DNA from: Lentisphaerae bacterium GWF2_38_69
Lineage (GTDB): Bacteria; Verrucomicrobiota; Lentisphaeria; Victivallales; GWF2-38-69
Direction of reading: 5' to 3'
Assembly: GCA_001803205.1 (NCBI GenBank)
Contig: MHBE01000008.1
Coordinates: 1-54,592, forward strand
DNA length: 54,592 bases
In this document: positions 26,599 to 36,478 of the stretch, one piece after another
How positions within the stretch are numbered: position 1 is the stretch's first letter
Layout of the letters: every line of letters begins with the position of its first letter
Notes under the pieces: model-generated
Told to the model about the DNA's origin: nothing
The model's input: the letters and a program-made list of their open reading frames with translations, nothing else
Databases searched by the model: none
Position numbers and translations under genes: made by a program

Positions 26599-27702
26599 CT
26601 AATTTTTTCTGTTGTATTTATAATACGCTGAACATGTTCCTTCCGAGCTGACCATGCAAGGGCCTACAGGGTTCAATGGGTTGCATTTTGCTGAAAAAAG
26701 TATGCATTCGGGAGGTTTTATTTTTCCTTTGAGCACATCTCCGCACCGGCATCCTTTATCATGTTTTCCGGGTTTTACTTCTATTTTAAATTTCTTTGAT
26801 GCATCATAGGCTGCAAATTCTTCTTTCAAGTCAAGCCCGCTTTTAGGAATTACTCCTATGCCTCTCCATGAAGCATCGCATTCTTTGAGATAGGTTCTAA
26901 AGAGTGTCTGAGCTTTTAAATTACCTTCTTTCTTAACCACCCGGTCATAATCATTTTCGACAAATGCTTTGCCTGAAACAATCTGTTTGAGTATCGAATT
27001 AACTCCAAGAAGGATTTCGACAGGTTCAAAACTAGCAATCACGCATGGGATATTGCATTTCCGGGCGATAGGTTCATAAGCATCTGCGCCTATTATAGCG
27101 CTTACATGGGCGGGGCAGAGAAAAGCATCTATTCTAAGTTCCGGGTCTGAAGTAAGGACATTAAGAGCAGGAGGGACAAGTTTAAATGCTGTCAGAATAG
27201 AAATATTTTTAAAGCCTTCTTTGATGGCTGAATCCAGCATACAGACTATCGGAGCAATGGTAGTTTCAAAGCCTATTGCAAGGAAAATGAATTCCTTATC
27301 AGGATTTGCACGGGCGTTTTCCAGAATGGTCATTGGAGAATAGCATACTTCAATATGGCATCCTTCGGAACGGCATTTAGAAAGAGTTTTGGCTGAACCT
27401 GGTACATTTATCATGTCTCCGAATGTTCCAATATTACAACCCTTTTGAGCAAGTTCTATGGAAGCATCAATATAGCCGGCATCAGTGACACAGACAGGGC
27501 ACCCGGGACCGCTTATGAGAGAAATATTTTCAGGGAGCAGTTCTCTTATGCCGAAACGCGAAATAGCCATAGTATGGCTTCCGCAGACTTCCATAATATT
27601 TATGATCTTTCCGGAATCAGCCAGAATGTCAGCATTCTTCCTGATTTCTTTTATAAGGAAAGCCGCAGTATCGCTGTTTCTGTATTCGTCAATGTATTTC
27701 AT
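26599..27702 (-). CDS. hypD: Hydrogenase maturation protein HypD
   Basis: HypD with HypC assembles the Fe(CN)2CO unit of [NiFe] hydrogenases. Family motifs are MEVCGSHTMAISRFGIRELL, SGPGCPVCVTDAGYID (with the redox cysteines), GFETTIAP, and C-terminal cysteines for a [4Fe-4S] cluster (GCRCGDVLKG, PPEC, KCNP, GPCMVSSEGTC). It is 367 residues, family length. It lies eight bases after hypC. No hypA, B, E, F or hydrogenase structural gene is in the window, so the other maturation genes must be elsewhere. Confidence 0.97.
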   Translation of the reverse strand: MKYIDEYRNSDTAAFLIKEIRKNADILADSGKIINIMEVCGSHTMAISRFGIRELLPENISLISGPGCPVCVTDAGYIDASIELAQKGCNIGTFGDMINVPGSAKTLSKCRSEGCHIEVCYSPMTILENARANPDKEFIFLAIGFETTIAPIVCMLDSAIKEGFKNISILTAFKLVPPALNVLTSDPELRIDAFLCPAHVSAIIGADAYEPIARKCNIPCVIASFEPVEILLGVNSILKQIVSGKAFVENDYDRVVKKEGNLKAQTLFRTYLKECDASWRGIGVIPKSGLDLKEEFAAYDASKKFKIEVKPGKHDKGCRCGDVLKGKIKPPECILFSAKCNPLNPVGPCMVSSEGTCSAYYKYNRKN

Positions 27703-27710
27703 CTTTCTGA

Positions 27711-27944
27711 TTAGTTTGGAGCAAAATTCATGCTTGCAAGCTCTCTGAAGAGCTCAATTTGTTTGTCTGCTGCTTCCTGGTCGAGTCTTTCAATGGCATA
27801 GCCGGCATGGATTATTACAAAATCTCCCGGCTGAGGATTGTCAATCAGAGCCACGCTTATACTTATCTTTGCTCCATCAGATTCAACTACAGCCATATTG
27901 TTATTTGTGAGCTCTATAATTTTCATAGGTATGGCAAGACACAT
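27711..27944 (-). CDS. hypC: Hydrogenase maturation chaperone HypC
   Basis: This is a small (77-residue) chaperone that brings the iron unit to hydrogenase large subunits with HypD. The invariant N-terminus MCLAIPMKI supplies Cys2, and the conserved PGDFVIIHAGYAIERLD follows. ATG 27944 has an AGGTGA site. It is first in the hypC-hypD-PAP2 operon. Confidence 0.96.
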   Translation of the reverse strand: MCLAIPMKIIELTNNNMAVVESDGAKISISVALIDNPQPGDFVIIHAGYAIERLDQEAADKQIELFRELASMNFAPN

Positions 27945-27979
27945 AGTTTTTCACCTAAGTTTAAGATGTTTGAATTAGT

Positions 27980-29236
27980 TTACTCGATAAATTTACTTAT
28001 ATGCTCTTCGTGAAGGATTTTTTTGTAGAGTTTGTACTTAATATGCGGGAACGGGATTTTAGAGAAAATTACAAGAAAAGCCACAAGAGCCCCGCCGCAG
28101 AAAACCAGGCTTACTACGAATAAGCCTATTATCGGGTTGTGGAAGTGAGTGGCCCATGTGGCGCATGCGGCGGCAAATATGCATTGTACCGCCATCAAGG
28201 TGCCCAGTGCCAGGCCTCCGCTCTTTTTAAAAAGATTGATGGCCACTACTTGAACTAATGACAAAATCAATCCCAAACCGAAACGCATGAGAGCGGCGCC
28301 TGCAATAATCAGTACTGCTATCATGTAGTCGCTTATTTTAAAGAGCGTGAAGATTAGCAATGCTGCTCCTACGAAATTAAGGATACATCCGTAAAGGATA
28401 ATTTTATGTTTGTCCATATCTATATTGTTAAAAACTCTCAGCAGGAAGTTGGATGTAAGATAAACTGCTGCCAATATCAAAAAAATAGTGGAATAGCTCA
28501 TTTGGGAATATCCCAGATGATTGATGAAGATAAAGCTGGAAATAGTTATAAAGGCAAAGTAGCCTCCATAGGCAAGGCTTGAAACCAGCACTACAGCATT
28601 GAATTCCCTATTGAGGAAGAAAAGAAAAACTGAGCCTATAGTTGTGATCGGGTGCTGAAATTCTTTTTTTTCTTTTAAAGTTTCTTTGAGAATTTTATTA
28701 ATGCCTATAAAAACAAGGAATTCCAAAATAAAAATAAATATGAAACACGATCTCCATGAGAAATGATAAGCCAAAAACGCTCCAAGGATTGGTGCTACAG
28801 CCGGAGATATTACAAATGAAGTGAAGATTATCGCATTTATATTTATTTGTTCCTTTTCATCAAACAGGTCTTTGATAATTTGCCTTGTAACAACTGAGAA
28901 GAATCCGCCGGCCAGGCCCTGTACAATTCTTAAAAGTATAAACATCTGGATATTAGGCACAAAAATGAGCAGGCCCGTTGATATGAGAAATACTATATTA
29001 GCATATTTTAAACAGGTCTTTCGCCCGAAATGATCGCTGAAGGATGCCGCGGCCAATCCGCTGAAAGCAAAGGCCACGATGTAAATACTGATTGTGAGCC
29101 CTGTCAGCATATTTGATGCTTTAAGAGATTTTGCTATGAATGGCAGAGACGGCACATAAATATCAGTGGCCATTCCCGCAAAAAGCAGTATGCCTGACAT
29201 AAGCATTATAAGTTTATTTTTATGTGATAATGTCAT
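27980..29236 (-). CDS. MFS multidrug transporter, Bcr/CflA family
   Basis: This 418-residue, 12-helix drug/proton antiporter has Bcr/CflA signatures: ATDIYVPSLPFIAKSL in the first helix region, SFSDHFGRKTCL (motif A), LLRIVQGLAGGFFSVVTRQI (motif B) and FVISPAVAPILGAFL (motif C). The exported compound is unknown. It is an independent minus-strand gene with a short gap on each side. The ribosome site is weak. Confidence 0.92.
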   Translation of the reverse strand: MTLSHKNKLIMLMSGILLFAGMATDIYVPSLPFIAKSLKASNMLTGLTISIYIVAFAFSGLAAASFSDHFGRKTCLKYANIVFLISTGLLIFVPNIQMFILLRIVQGLAGGFFSVVTRQIIKDLFDEKEQININAIIFTSFVISPAVAPILGAFLAYHFSWRSCFIFIFILEFLVFIGINKILKETLKEKKEFQHPITTIGSVFLFFLNREFNAVVLVSSLAYGGYFAFITISSFIFINHLGYSQMSYSTIFLILAAVYLTSNFLLRVFNNIDMDKHKIILYGCILNFVGAALLIFTLFKISDYMIAVLIIAGAALMRFGLGLILSLVQVVAINLFKKSGGLALGTLMAVQCIFAAACATWATHFHNPIIGLFVVSLVFCGGALVAFLVIFSKIPFPHIKYKLYKKILHEEHISKFIE

Positions 29237-29275
29237 AAAACTAATTCAATTCTTTCTAATTGCTTTAAATATACT

Positions 29276-31936
29276 CTATTTCGTAGCATTATTCAAAGTT
29301 AAGGCTTTTCCGCCGTAAATTAGTTTCTTGATTATTTCGAGAACCAGAATCATTATAAAGCCGCATGCGAAACAAACTATCCAGTCTATTATATTCAGAG
29401 GGACAACATTGAAGAAGACGCTTATTTCAGGAATGTAAATCACGCAAAACTGAAGGATGATAATTATTACTATCAGCCACATAAGTGCTTTATTGCCTTT
29501 AAAATAGTAGGAAAAGAAACTGTCTGTATTGGATCTTACTCCAAGGGACTGCCCTATCTGGATAATAGCAATTGAATTGAAAAGCATGCTTTCCCATTTT
29601 TCCGGCGCGATAATCAGATACAAGTATCCGACATCTAGAGCAATTATTCCAATTATAAACCCGACTACCAGAGTTTGTATCATTGCTCCTCCTGCAAATA
29701 TGGAAGAACCGCTTTTCCTGGGAGGCTTTTTCATTACGCCTGATTCAGGTTTTTCCACGCCCAATCCGACACCTAGAAGTCCGTCAGTAAGAAGATTAAG
29801 CCAGAGAAGTTGAATAGGAAACAAAGCTATTGCCACTCCAAAAAGGGGAGCGGCAAGCATTACTAGTACTTTGCCGAGGTTTCCGGCAATTGAAAAACAG
29901 ATATATCTTTTAATATTGTCATAGATAATCCTTCCTTCTTCCACTGCATTGACAATAGTCGAGAAGTTATCGTCGAGAAGTATCATTTTTGAAGCTTCTT
30001 TGGAAACATCACTTCCTGTTATTCCCATGGCAATGCCGATGTCTGCTTTTTTGAGGGCAGGGGAGTCGTTTACGCCGTCGCCTGTCATAGAGACTATGCA
30101 CCCTTTGGCTTGTAGTGTTTCAACTATCCTTAGTTTATCTTTTGGAGAAACCCTCGCAAATACGGAAGTGTCTGATACTTCTTCTGCCAATACTGAATCT
30201 GGAAGAGATTCAAGTCTTTCTCCCATCAGAACTTTTGGATTTTCGGATATCCCGATTTTTCTGGCAATTGCCTGCGCTGTTAAAGGATGATCGCCCGTTA
30301 TCATTATTGCCCGTATTCCGGCGCTCTTGCATTTGCTTATAGCTTCTTTTGCTTCAGCTCTTGGCGGATCAATCATTCCGAAAAGCCCGGCGAAAACCAG
30401 GTTGGACTCTGTTGGTTTAGCTGTATTTTCATAAACCTTGAAAGCGCCCCCAAGCACTCTGACTGCATGCGACGAAAGAGCATTGTTTTCTTTTAGGATT
30501 TTAGCCTTATCGTGGTCTGTGAGAGGTTTAATCCCTTCGGCAGACAAGAAACTATCGCAGACATTAAGCAAACCGTCCACAGAACCTTTAGTAAAAGAAA
30601 CGATGTCGCCCTTTGTAAATTTAAAAAAGGAATCTGAGTCAGCCCTGTGAAGAGTAGTCATCCTTTTCCTTTCAGAATCAAATGGAATTTCATCGATTCT
30701 CGGAAATGAAGAAAGAGTGTTGTCTATACGAAATCCCAGTTTCTCTGCGCCGTTGAGAATGGCAGTTTCTGTAGGATCGCCTGATGCTTCTGCATTTATT
30801 ATCTTGCCGTCATTGCAAAGAACACCGCAAAGAAGAAGAGTCTTTAGTTCAGGGGAGAGTTCATCGTCGATTTTTTGAGTTAAATCCAGAGACATACCGG
30901 CAGAAGAGATATGAACGAGAGTCATTTTGTTTTCTGTGAGCGTACCTGTTTTGTCCGAACAAATCACATTAACCGAACCGAGAGTTTCGACAGCTGAGAG
31001 TTTTCTTATAAGAGCTTTTCTTCTGAGCATTTTCTGAGCGCCGATAGCCAGAGTGATAGTTATTACCGCAGGCAGTCCCTCAGGAATTACAGCTACAGCT
31101 ACGCTTACTCCGCTCATCAGCAGGTCTTTGAATTTTCCACCCCCAAGATATCCTATTCCCATTACTACAAGTGCGCAAAGAGCGCCTATTATGGCGAGAT
31201 TTTTTCCGACCTTATCGAGTTCCTTTTGAAGAGGTGTCATGCTTTCTTTTATATTCTGAAGCATTGAAGCTATTTTGCCAAGTTCGGTTAGCATTCCAGT
31301 GCTTGTGACTACTGCTTCTCCTCTGCCGTAAGTAACAATTGTTCCCATATAAAGAAGGTTTTTTCTGTCTCCCAACGGGGAATTTTCCTTGGCTATAACT
31401 TCCAGGCTTTTCTCTATGGGTTCATTTTCCCCGGTCAGCATTGCTTCCTGAACTTTCAGGTTATGGATTTCAATAATACGGCAATCGGAAGGAACGATAT
31501 TTCCGGTTTCAAGTATTACTATGTCGCCTGGAACAATTTCATTGGCCGAAATCTCAAGCTGCTGCCCGTCTATCTTGAGTTTAACTTTTGGAGTAGAGAG
31601 TTTCTTTAGGGCTTTCATGGCTTTTTCAGCCCGGTATTCCTGTATAAAACCGAGGATGACGAAAAGTACTACAATAGCAAAAATAGCAAACATCTCTTTT
31701 TTGTCGCCAAGCAATCCGGCTACTGCTCCTGCTATGATAAGCAATACGACCATTGTGCTTAGAACCTGGTCAAGAATTATCCTTACAGGCCCTCTGCCAC
31801 CTTTTTCTTCCAGTTCATTTTTGCCGAACTTCCTAAATCTGGTTTCTCTCTCCTGAGTTGAAAGTCCTTTACTTGAACTCTTTAAGATTTCCAGAGTTTC
31901 TTCAGACGAAATTGTGTGAAAAGATTTTTCTGTCAT
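29276..31936 (-). CDS. P-type cation ATPase, Ca2+-transporting (P2A) type
   Basis: This is a membrane pump driven by ATP. It has TGENEP, PEGLPAVITITLAIGAQKM, phosphorylation site D328KTGTLTENKM, ITGDHPLTAQAIARKI, TGDGVNDSPALKKADIGIAMG and LWLNLLTDG in M6. The start ATG 31936 overlaps the GNAT stop by four bases (ATGA), which I prefer over the frame start 11 codons earlier inside the GNAT gene. The M5 segment reads GNLGKVLVML; most bacterial Ca2+ pumps have Glu where Lys is here, one of the cation ligands. It therefore may bind a single Ca2+ or another ion such as Mn2+ or Mg2+. Confidence 0.92.
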   Translation of the reverse strand: MTEKSFHTISSEETLEILKSSSKGLSTQERETRFRKFGKNELEEKGGRGPVRIILDQVLSTMVVLLIIAGAVAGLLGDKKEMFAIFAIVVLFVILGFIQEYRAEKAMKALKKLSTPKVKLKIDGQQLEISANEIVPGDIVILETGNIVPSDCRIIEIHNLKVQEAMLTGENEPIEKSLEVIAKENSPLGDRKNLLYMGTIVTYGRGEAVVTSTGMLTELGKIASMLQNIKESMTPLQKELDKVGKNLAIIGALCALVVMGIGYLGGGKFKDLLMSGVSVAVAVIPEGLPAVITITLAIGAQKMLRRKALIRKLSAVETLGSVNVICSDKTGTLTENKMTLVHISSAGMSLDLTQKIDDELSPELKTLLLCGVLCNDGKIINAEASGDPTETAILNGAEKLGFRIDNTLSSFPRIDEIPFDSERKRMTTLHRADSDSFFKFTKGDIVSFTKGSVDGLLNVCDSFLSAEGIKPLTDHDKAKILKENNALSSHAVRVLGGAFKVYENTAKPTESNLVFAGLFGMIDPPRAEAKEAISKCKSAGIRAIMITGDHPLTAQAIARKIGISENPKVLMGERLESLPDSVLAEEVSDTSVFARVSPKDKLRIVETLQAKGCIVSMTGDGVNDSPALKKADIGIAMGITGSDVSKEASKMILLDDNFSTIVNAVEEGRIIYDNIKRYICFSIAGNLGKVLVMLAAPLFGVAIALFPIQLLWLNLLTDGLLGVGLGVEKPESGVMKKPPRKSGSSIFAGGAMIQTLVVGFIIGIIALDVGYLYLIIAPEKWESMLFNSIAIIQIGQSLGVRSNTDSFFSYYFKGNKALMWLIVIIIILQFCVIYIPEISVFFNVVPLNIIDWIVCFACGFIMILVLEIIKKLIYGGKALTLNNATK

Positions 31937-32418
31937 AATATCAGCTGCCAATATTCTATATCTATCCATTTATTAAATTTAAATCCGGCCTCTTTAATAA
32001 TTCCGGCTTTCTGAAAGCCAAACTTCTTACATATTGACGCGCTCGGTATATTTGGAACAGCTATAACTCCCACGAGAGAGTGCATTCCTATTTTTCTACA
32101 TTCATCTATCAGCTTCGTATACAGTTTAGTGCCGATTCCTTTTGAGAGATGTTCATGCGATAGATAAAAAGAAGTCTCTAGTGTGTATTTGTAAGCGCAT
32201 CGTGATTTGAACTCACTGGCATAAGCGTAACCGATTATCTGCAAATTTTCTTCATATACAAGCCAGGGATGTCCCTTTGATTGTATATTACTTATTCTTT
32301 TTTCTATTTCTGAAGGAGCCAATGGCTCCTCCTCAAAAGTTATTGTAGTATTTTCTACATAATAATTGTATATCCGGCATATCTCAGCAGCATCTTCTAT
32401 AAAACATTCCCTTATCAT
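31933..32418 (-). CDS. GNAT N-acetyltransferase, phosphinothricin acetyltransferase-like
   Basis: This 161-residue acetyl-CoA-dependent enzyme has RECFIEDAAEICRIYNYYVE at the start, IIGYAYASEFKSRCAYKYTL in the middle and the acetyl-CoA loop HLSKGIGTKLYTKLI. The C-terminal NIPSASICKKFGFQKAG is typical. Relatives acetylate phosphinothricin, methionine sulfone or amino acids. ATG 32418 has AAAGGA. It is translationally coupled to the P-type ATPase downstream, an unusual pairing. Confidence 0.88.
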   Translation of the reverse strand: MIRECFIEDAAEICRIYNYYVENTTITFEEEPLAPSEIEKRISNIQSKGHPWLVYEENLQIIGYAYASEFKSRCAYKYTLETSFYLSHEHLSKGIGTKLYTKLIDECRKIGMHSLVGVIAVPNIPSASICKKFGFQKAGIIKEAGFKFNKWIDIEYWQLIL

Positions 32419-32578
32419 TGAAGCTATCCTTTAATTTAACTCTTTTTTTGATATGATTTAGTTTACCAAATAGTAGGGCTATTGTCAAAATTTAAAGGTG
32501 CTAGCAGAACTGACTCGTTATAAGTTTAATTTTAGTTTGCTAGTTTCAATGCACTATAAAATAGATAATATCCAATCT

Positions 32579-32743
32579 TTAAATCTGCAATGGCAAAGCT
32601 TTTGGAAAATCTAATACTCTAAGCAGTGCTCTTTTAACTTCATCTGAAAACTCATAGCCTAAATTTCCCTGTTACTGATTATAATATGATATTGTTTCTG
32701 TTAAGTCATTCTCTGCAGCAGAAAGTAATTCAATTGTTTTCAT
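32579..32743 (-). pseudogene. Broken RelE/ParE-family toxin
   Basis: ATG 32743 starts MKTIELLSAAENDLTETISY and reaches a TAA at 32672-32674 after 23 residues. Reading on in the same frame gives QGNLGYEFSDEVKRALLRVL then DFPKA, which is the normal continuation of ParE/RelE toxins, before another stop at 32579. The C-terminal part with catalytic residues is gone. The start overlaps the antitoxin gene by 14 bases, the classic arrangement. Confidence 0.75.
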
Positions 32744-32855
32744 ATCTTTCTTTTTCTGAATCTAAACTAAAGAACAAAGTTTCAATTAATTCGATTCTCT
32801 CAAGAGGCGGTAAAGTGATAGCTTTATCACATATTTTTTTAGTTTGTGCTAACAT
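32730..32855 (-). CDS. Putative addiction-module antitoxin (Unstab_antitox-like), 41 residues
   Basis: The frame encodes MLAQTKKICDKAITLPPLER followed by IELIETLFFSLDSEKERYE. The pattern of Leu-x-Pro-x-x-Glu-Arg-x-x-Leu and SLDS matches the short antitoxins of the TIGR02574/PF09720 type. GGAGGAA sits six bases before ATG 32855. Its toxin partner overlaps it and is broken, so the antitoxin is an orphan. Family members are about 70 residues, so this one may also be truncated at its end. Confidence 0.7.
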   Translation of the reverse strand: MLAQTKKICDKAITLPPLERIELIETLFFSLDSEKERYENN

Positions 32856-33017
32856 TTTATTTCCTCCATATTTGTTAAGCCAGTACTGTATTGTGCCAGT
32901 ACCTTTAATCCCATAGCTCTTTCAGTGCTTGTATGTTCCGGAAAATTTTCCGCTTTCCAATTCATTTACCACTTTTAACTTGAAGGCTTCGCTGTAACGA
33001 ACTACACTTCTTGTCAT
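32856..33017 (-). pseudogene. IS3-type transposase OrfA remnant
   Basis: From ATG 33017 the frame reads MTRSVVRYSEAFKLKVVNEL then ESGKFS, typical of the DNA-binding start of IS3-family OrfA. A TGA at 32922-32924 interrupts it. The same frame resumes with KSYGIKGTGTIQYWLNKYGG, the helix-turn-helix end of OrfA. The frame then runs straight into the antitoxin start. No OrfB, inverted repeats or target duplication were seen. The remnant is inactive. Confidence 0.7.
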
Positions 33018-33091
33018 AAATGTTTCTCTTGGCTTTAGGTTGTTTATCTGTCTACCTATATCAGGACAAGACAAAATTTGTGATATAAAAT

Positions 33092-34705
33092 ATGTCAGTT
33101 TCAAAGACAATAAAAATAACTGTAAGAATTATATTTTATTCTTTATTCGCTCTCTTCCTTCTCTATCTGGGATTATTTAATGGATATACTATCAAGTTTC
33201 TTGTTTTCCCTTACATCTCTTCACATACGGATTATAAAGTTTCTGCTGACTCCATAGAGATATCTCCTTTTACATTCGAATTTTATTTGAGCAATCTTAA
33301 AATAAGAAATGCTGCAAGCAAATTCGAGGCAGATATAGAACTTCTTGACTGTGATATAGGGTTATTTGAATGTCTTAAAAAAAGCATAACCTTTGATTAT
33401 GTCCTTATTAAAAATACACGCATAAGATTATCAGTCGACGATAAGAAGCTTAAAGAAGAAATTGTGACTTTTTTTACATCTAAGGAAAAACAGAATAACT
33501 CTTTGGATAAAGTCAGATTTGATATTAAAAAAATTGTTTTTGATAATGTGAATATTGAACTTTCCAAAACTTCTGAAGAGTCAAAAAGGGCTTCTCAATT
33601 GCAGTTAAATAAGATTAGTTTGTCAGGAAAAAATATTTCTACAGGCAAAAGCGGTGAAATAATTCTTGAGGCGGAATCAAATCTTTTTATAAAAGGAAAG
33701 ATGGATCAAGGCATTACGAATAAATTCTTTATTGTTTACAAGCAGCACTTCAATCAATTTAACTATCTGGATTTTTTTGCGTTCAACATAAAGTTTCTTT
33801 ATTCTGATAATAACAGAGCTGACATCTTTGGATATTTTTATATGCTCCCTGATAAAGACAAAACTATGGAAACCCCTTTTATTTTTGGCGCTAAGATAAA
33901 TCAAATCGAGCTTCTCCCTCTCTACAGGTTTTTCATAGATAATTCATATTCGGCATCAGACGGTATTCTCAAAGACGGAAGAGTCCTTTTTTTCGGCAAA
34001 AATTTATATGATTTGCAGTCATCTAATATCAAATACATTATGACTGTCGATATTGAGGATGTAACTATCCCCGTTTTTAGAAATAATATTGTTTTTACCA
34101 TGTTGCTGCTTCCGATTGAAATACTTGCCAATATCAATTCATATGTCGGCACTACTTTTGCCTCCTTGTTTTATTCTGATATTTCAGCTGACGCGTCTGA
34201 TTTTTTAACTAATATCGGCAGTTCTGTCTTCAGCCGGGTCATTTCTGAAATATCTTACTCGGAGAACAAGACATTTACTATTTATATGTTCTATATGAAG
34301 GGACAGCCTCCTTGCACAATTGACGATTTTTATATGAAGGGAAAAGCCGAATTGGACGGGCAGATAGATTTACAGAGCTCAATAACTCTTTCAGGAGTCT
34401 CAATGCCTCTTAATATTACAGGGACGATCAAGAAGCCGCATGCAAGCAAAGTATTGGCTGTAGCCAGAATATTCACTTACAACACAACACTGCTTTTAGA
34501 AAATATATTTCAGGACAAAGATAAGATAGAAACTGAGAGAAGAGACGAACTAAAATATTTCTACGATAATTTTTATCCTTTTTCCAGTAAACAGAAAAGG
34601 GAAGTCGAATTCAATATAAATAATATTTCAATAGAGAACATGCCTGCTTTAATTAAAAACTTGAATTCTATTGCTACAGAAGCGTACGGCTTTCATATTC
34701 TATAA
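33092..34705 (+). CDS. AsmA/DUF748-like membrane-anchored protein
   Basis: This 537-residue protein has one N-terminal membrane helix (about 8-35) and a long beta-rich extracytoplasmic part. DYKVSADSIEISPFTFEFYL with NLKIRN recalls the repeated strands of AsmA-like and DUF748 proteins, which sit in the periplasm and are linked to lipid transport to the outer membrane. SGVSMPLNITGTIKKPHASK near residue 445 resembles the AsmA C-terminal motif. No close functional assignment is possible. The ribosome site is weak. It stands alone between the toxin-antitoxin/IS remnants and guaB. Confidence 0.65.
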   Translation: MSVSKTIKITVRIIFYSLFALFLLYLGLFNGYTIKFLVFPYISSHTDYKVSADSIEISPFTFEFYLSNLKIRNAASKFEADIELLDCDIGLFECLKKSITFDYVLIKNTRIRLSVDDKKLKEEIVTFFTSKEKQNNSLDKVRFDIKKIVFDNVNIELSKTSEESKRASQLQLNKISLSGKNISTGKSGEIILEAESNLFIKGKMDQGITNKFFIVYKQHFNQFNYLDFFAFNIKFLYSDNNRADIFGYFYMLPDKDKTMETPFIFGAKINQIELLPLYRFFIDNSYSASDGILKDGRVLFFGKNLYDLQSSNIKYIMTVDIEDVTIPVFRNNIVFTMLLLPIEILANINSYVGTTFASLFYSDISADASDFLTNIGSSVFSRVISEISYSENKTFTIYMFYMKGQPPCTIDDFYMKGKAELDGQIDLQSSITLSGVSMPLNITGTIKKPHASKVLAVARIFTYNTTLLLENIFQDKDKIETERRDELKYFYDNFYPFSSKQKREVEFNINNISIENMPALIKNLNSIATEAYGFHIL

Positions 34706-34976
34706 ATCTTCCTGAGTTCGACCAAATAAGAGAGTGATTGATTTTTTTACGAATCCTTTAATCTGCTTCTGCTTCAGAAAATTTTCTCAAAACGATTTCG
34801 TGGTATAAATACGAAAAGCTGATAAAATGTGATACGGTTATGATGCGTATATGATAACTCTTTTTTATTAATGATTTAGATATAATTCAATATAGAATGG
34901 ATTTTACCTATGATATTAACTTAAAGTTTTTTATCCGATACTATTGCAAAGACATTTATATAGGAGTATTCGACTT

Positions 34977-36476
34977 ATGAAAAATAAAGGATTGGAAGCA
35001 TTCATGGGATCCTTCGCTAAAGAGGGGCTTACATTCGATGACGTTTCTCTGATAACAGCTTATGCTGATTTTCTTCCGGAAGAAACAGAAATAAAAACAA
35101 AATTTTCAACGAATATTGAGCTTAATATTCCTTTTGTAAGCGCGGCTATGGACACTGTTACTGAGAGCCAGATGGCAATAGCCATGGCCAGGCTTGGAGG
35201 GATAGGGGTGATTCATAAAAACCTCTCTGTTCAGCTACAGGCAGAAGAAGTCAGAAAGGTAAAAAATTATCTCAACGGGCTAATCAAAAAACCTGTTGTA
35301 TTTTCCCAGGAAGATACTGTGGAGCATTTGATACAGGAGCGTGAAGAAAAGAAATACGGCTTTTCCGGATTTCCGATAGTCAACGACGAAGGAATTGTTT
35401 TGGGAATAATATCAGGGTGGGATTTGAAGTTTGTGACTAATCCTAAACAAAAGCTGAAAGCTATTATGAGCAGGAAACTTATTACAGCTCCTGAAGATAC
35501 TCCAATAGCAAAAGCCTTTGATATAATGTTAAAAAACAAGGTAGGCAAGCTTCCCTTGACTACAAGCAAAGGAACCCTGGTAGGTCTTTACAGCCTGACA
35601 GATGTCAAATCAGTCATTGAAAATATCAATCCGCTCTTTACAAGAGACAAAGAGCACAGATTAAGGGTGGCGGCAGCAGCAGGACCCTATGATTATGAAA
35701 GAATACAAACTTTGATAGAAGCAGGCTGTGACGCGATTGTTATAGACACAGCCCACGGGCATTCCAAAGGAGTGATCGAAACTGTAATGCAGAGCAAGAA
35801 AAATCACCCTGAAATCGATATTGTGGCTGGTAATATTGGCACGGAAGAAGGAGCCGCGGCTCTTCTCAAGGCTGGAGCTGATGCCGTTAAAGTAGGCATT
35901 GGACCCGGCTCGATATGCACTACGAGAGTTGTCGCCGGTGTAGGAATTCCTCAGATAAGCGCGATTTATACGGCATCAAAAGGCGTCAAAAATGCAATTC
36001 CGATTATTGGTGACGGCGGTATAAAACAATCCGGCGATGTTTCCAAAGCTATAGCAGCAGGAGCTTATACGGTAATGATGGGTTCAGCTCTTGCCGGAAC
36101 TACGGAAAGCCCTGGAGAAAAAATATCCCATAAAGGCAAAACATATGTTATTTACAGGGGAATGGGCAGTTTGGAAGCCATGAAGTCCAGCCAGGGCAGC
36201 AGGGAAAGATACGGAGTTAAGGATGCAGACATAGACAAACTTGTTCCGCAGGGAGTTGAAGGAATGGTGCTTTACAGAGGGAAAGTGGAGGATGTCATAA
36301 ATCAGTACTCGGGAGGCCTTAAATATTCTCTCGGGTATTGCGGAACCAGAACTCTTTCAGAACTTAGGGCAAGGGCAAAGTTCATCAAAGTAACTTCAGC
36401 CGGGCTCAGAGAGGCTCACCCCCATGACATTGAAATAACAAAAGATGCTCCAAACTACTCAGTCGAAGGATATTGA
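34977..36476 (+). CDS. guaB: Inosine-5'-monophosphate dehydrogenase
   Basis: GuaB oxidises IMP to XMP with NAD, the first committed step to GMP. It has 499 residues from ATG 34977, which has TAGGAG upstream; an earlier in-frame start at 34944 lacks support. [17 protein letters not shown] opens the barrel, two CBS domains span about 95-215, and the catalytic loop is [11 protein letters not shown] with Cys314. The mobile flap [12 protein letters not shown] and the C-terminal [17 protein letters not shown] are normal. guaA follows after two bases. A TATAAT box at 34881-34886 may be its -10. Confidence 0.97.
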   Translation: MKNKGLEAFMGSFAKEGLTFDDVSLITAYADFLPEETEIKTKFSTNIELNIPFVSAAMDTVTESQMAIAMARLGGIGVIHKNLSVQLQAEEVRKVKNYLNGLIKKPVVFSQEDTVEHLIQEREEKKYGFSGFPIVNDEGIVLGIISGWDLKFVTNPKQKLKAIMSRKLITAPEDTPIAKAFDIMLKNKVGKLPLTTSKGTLVGLYSLTDVKSVIENINPLFTRDKEHRLRVAAAAGPYDYERIQTLIEAGCDAIVIDTAHGHSKGVIETVMQSKKNHPEIDIVAGNIGTEEGAAALLKAGADAVKVGIGPGSICTTRVVAGVGIPQISAIYTASKGVKNAIPIIGDGGIKQSGDVSKAIAAGAYTVMMGSALAGTTESPGEKISHKGKTYVIYRGMGSLEAMKSSQGSRERYGVKDADIDKLVPQGVEGMVLYRGKVEDVINQYSGGLKYSLGYCGTRTLSELRARAKFIKVTSAGLREAHPHDIEITKDAPNYSVEGY

Positions 36477-36478
36477 TA

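Noticed and set aside
32686-32916. 76-residue frame on the plus strand
   Set aside because: It is the antisense of the antitoxin and toxin remnants, which explain the region better.
34706-34976. Possible purine riboswitch before guaB
   Set aside because: No conserved purine-aptamer core was found; only a TATAAT-like box is visible.
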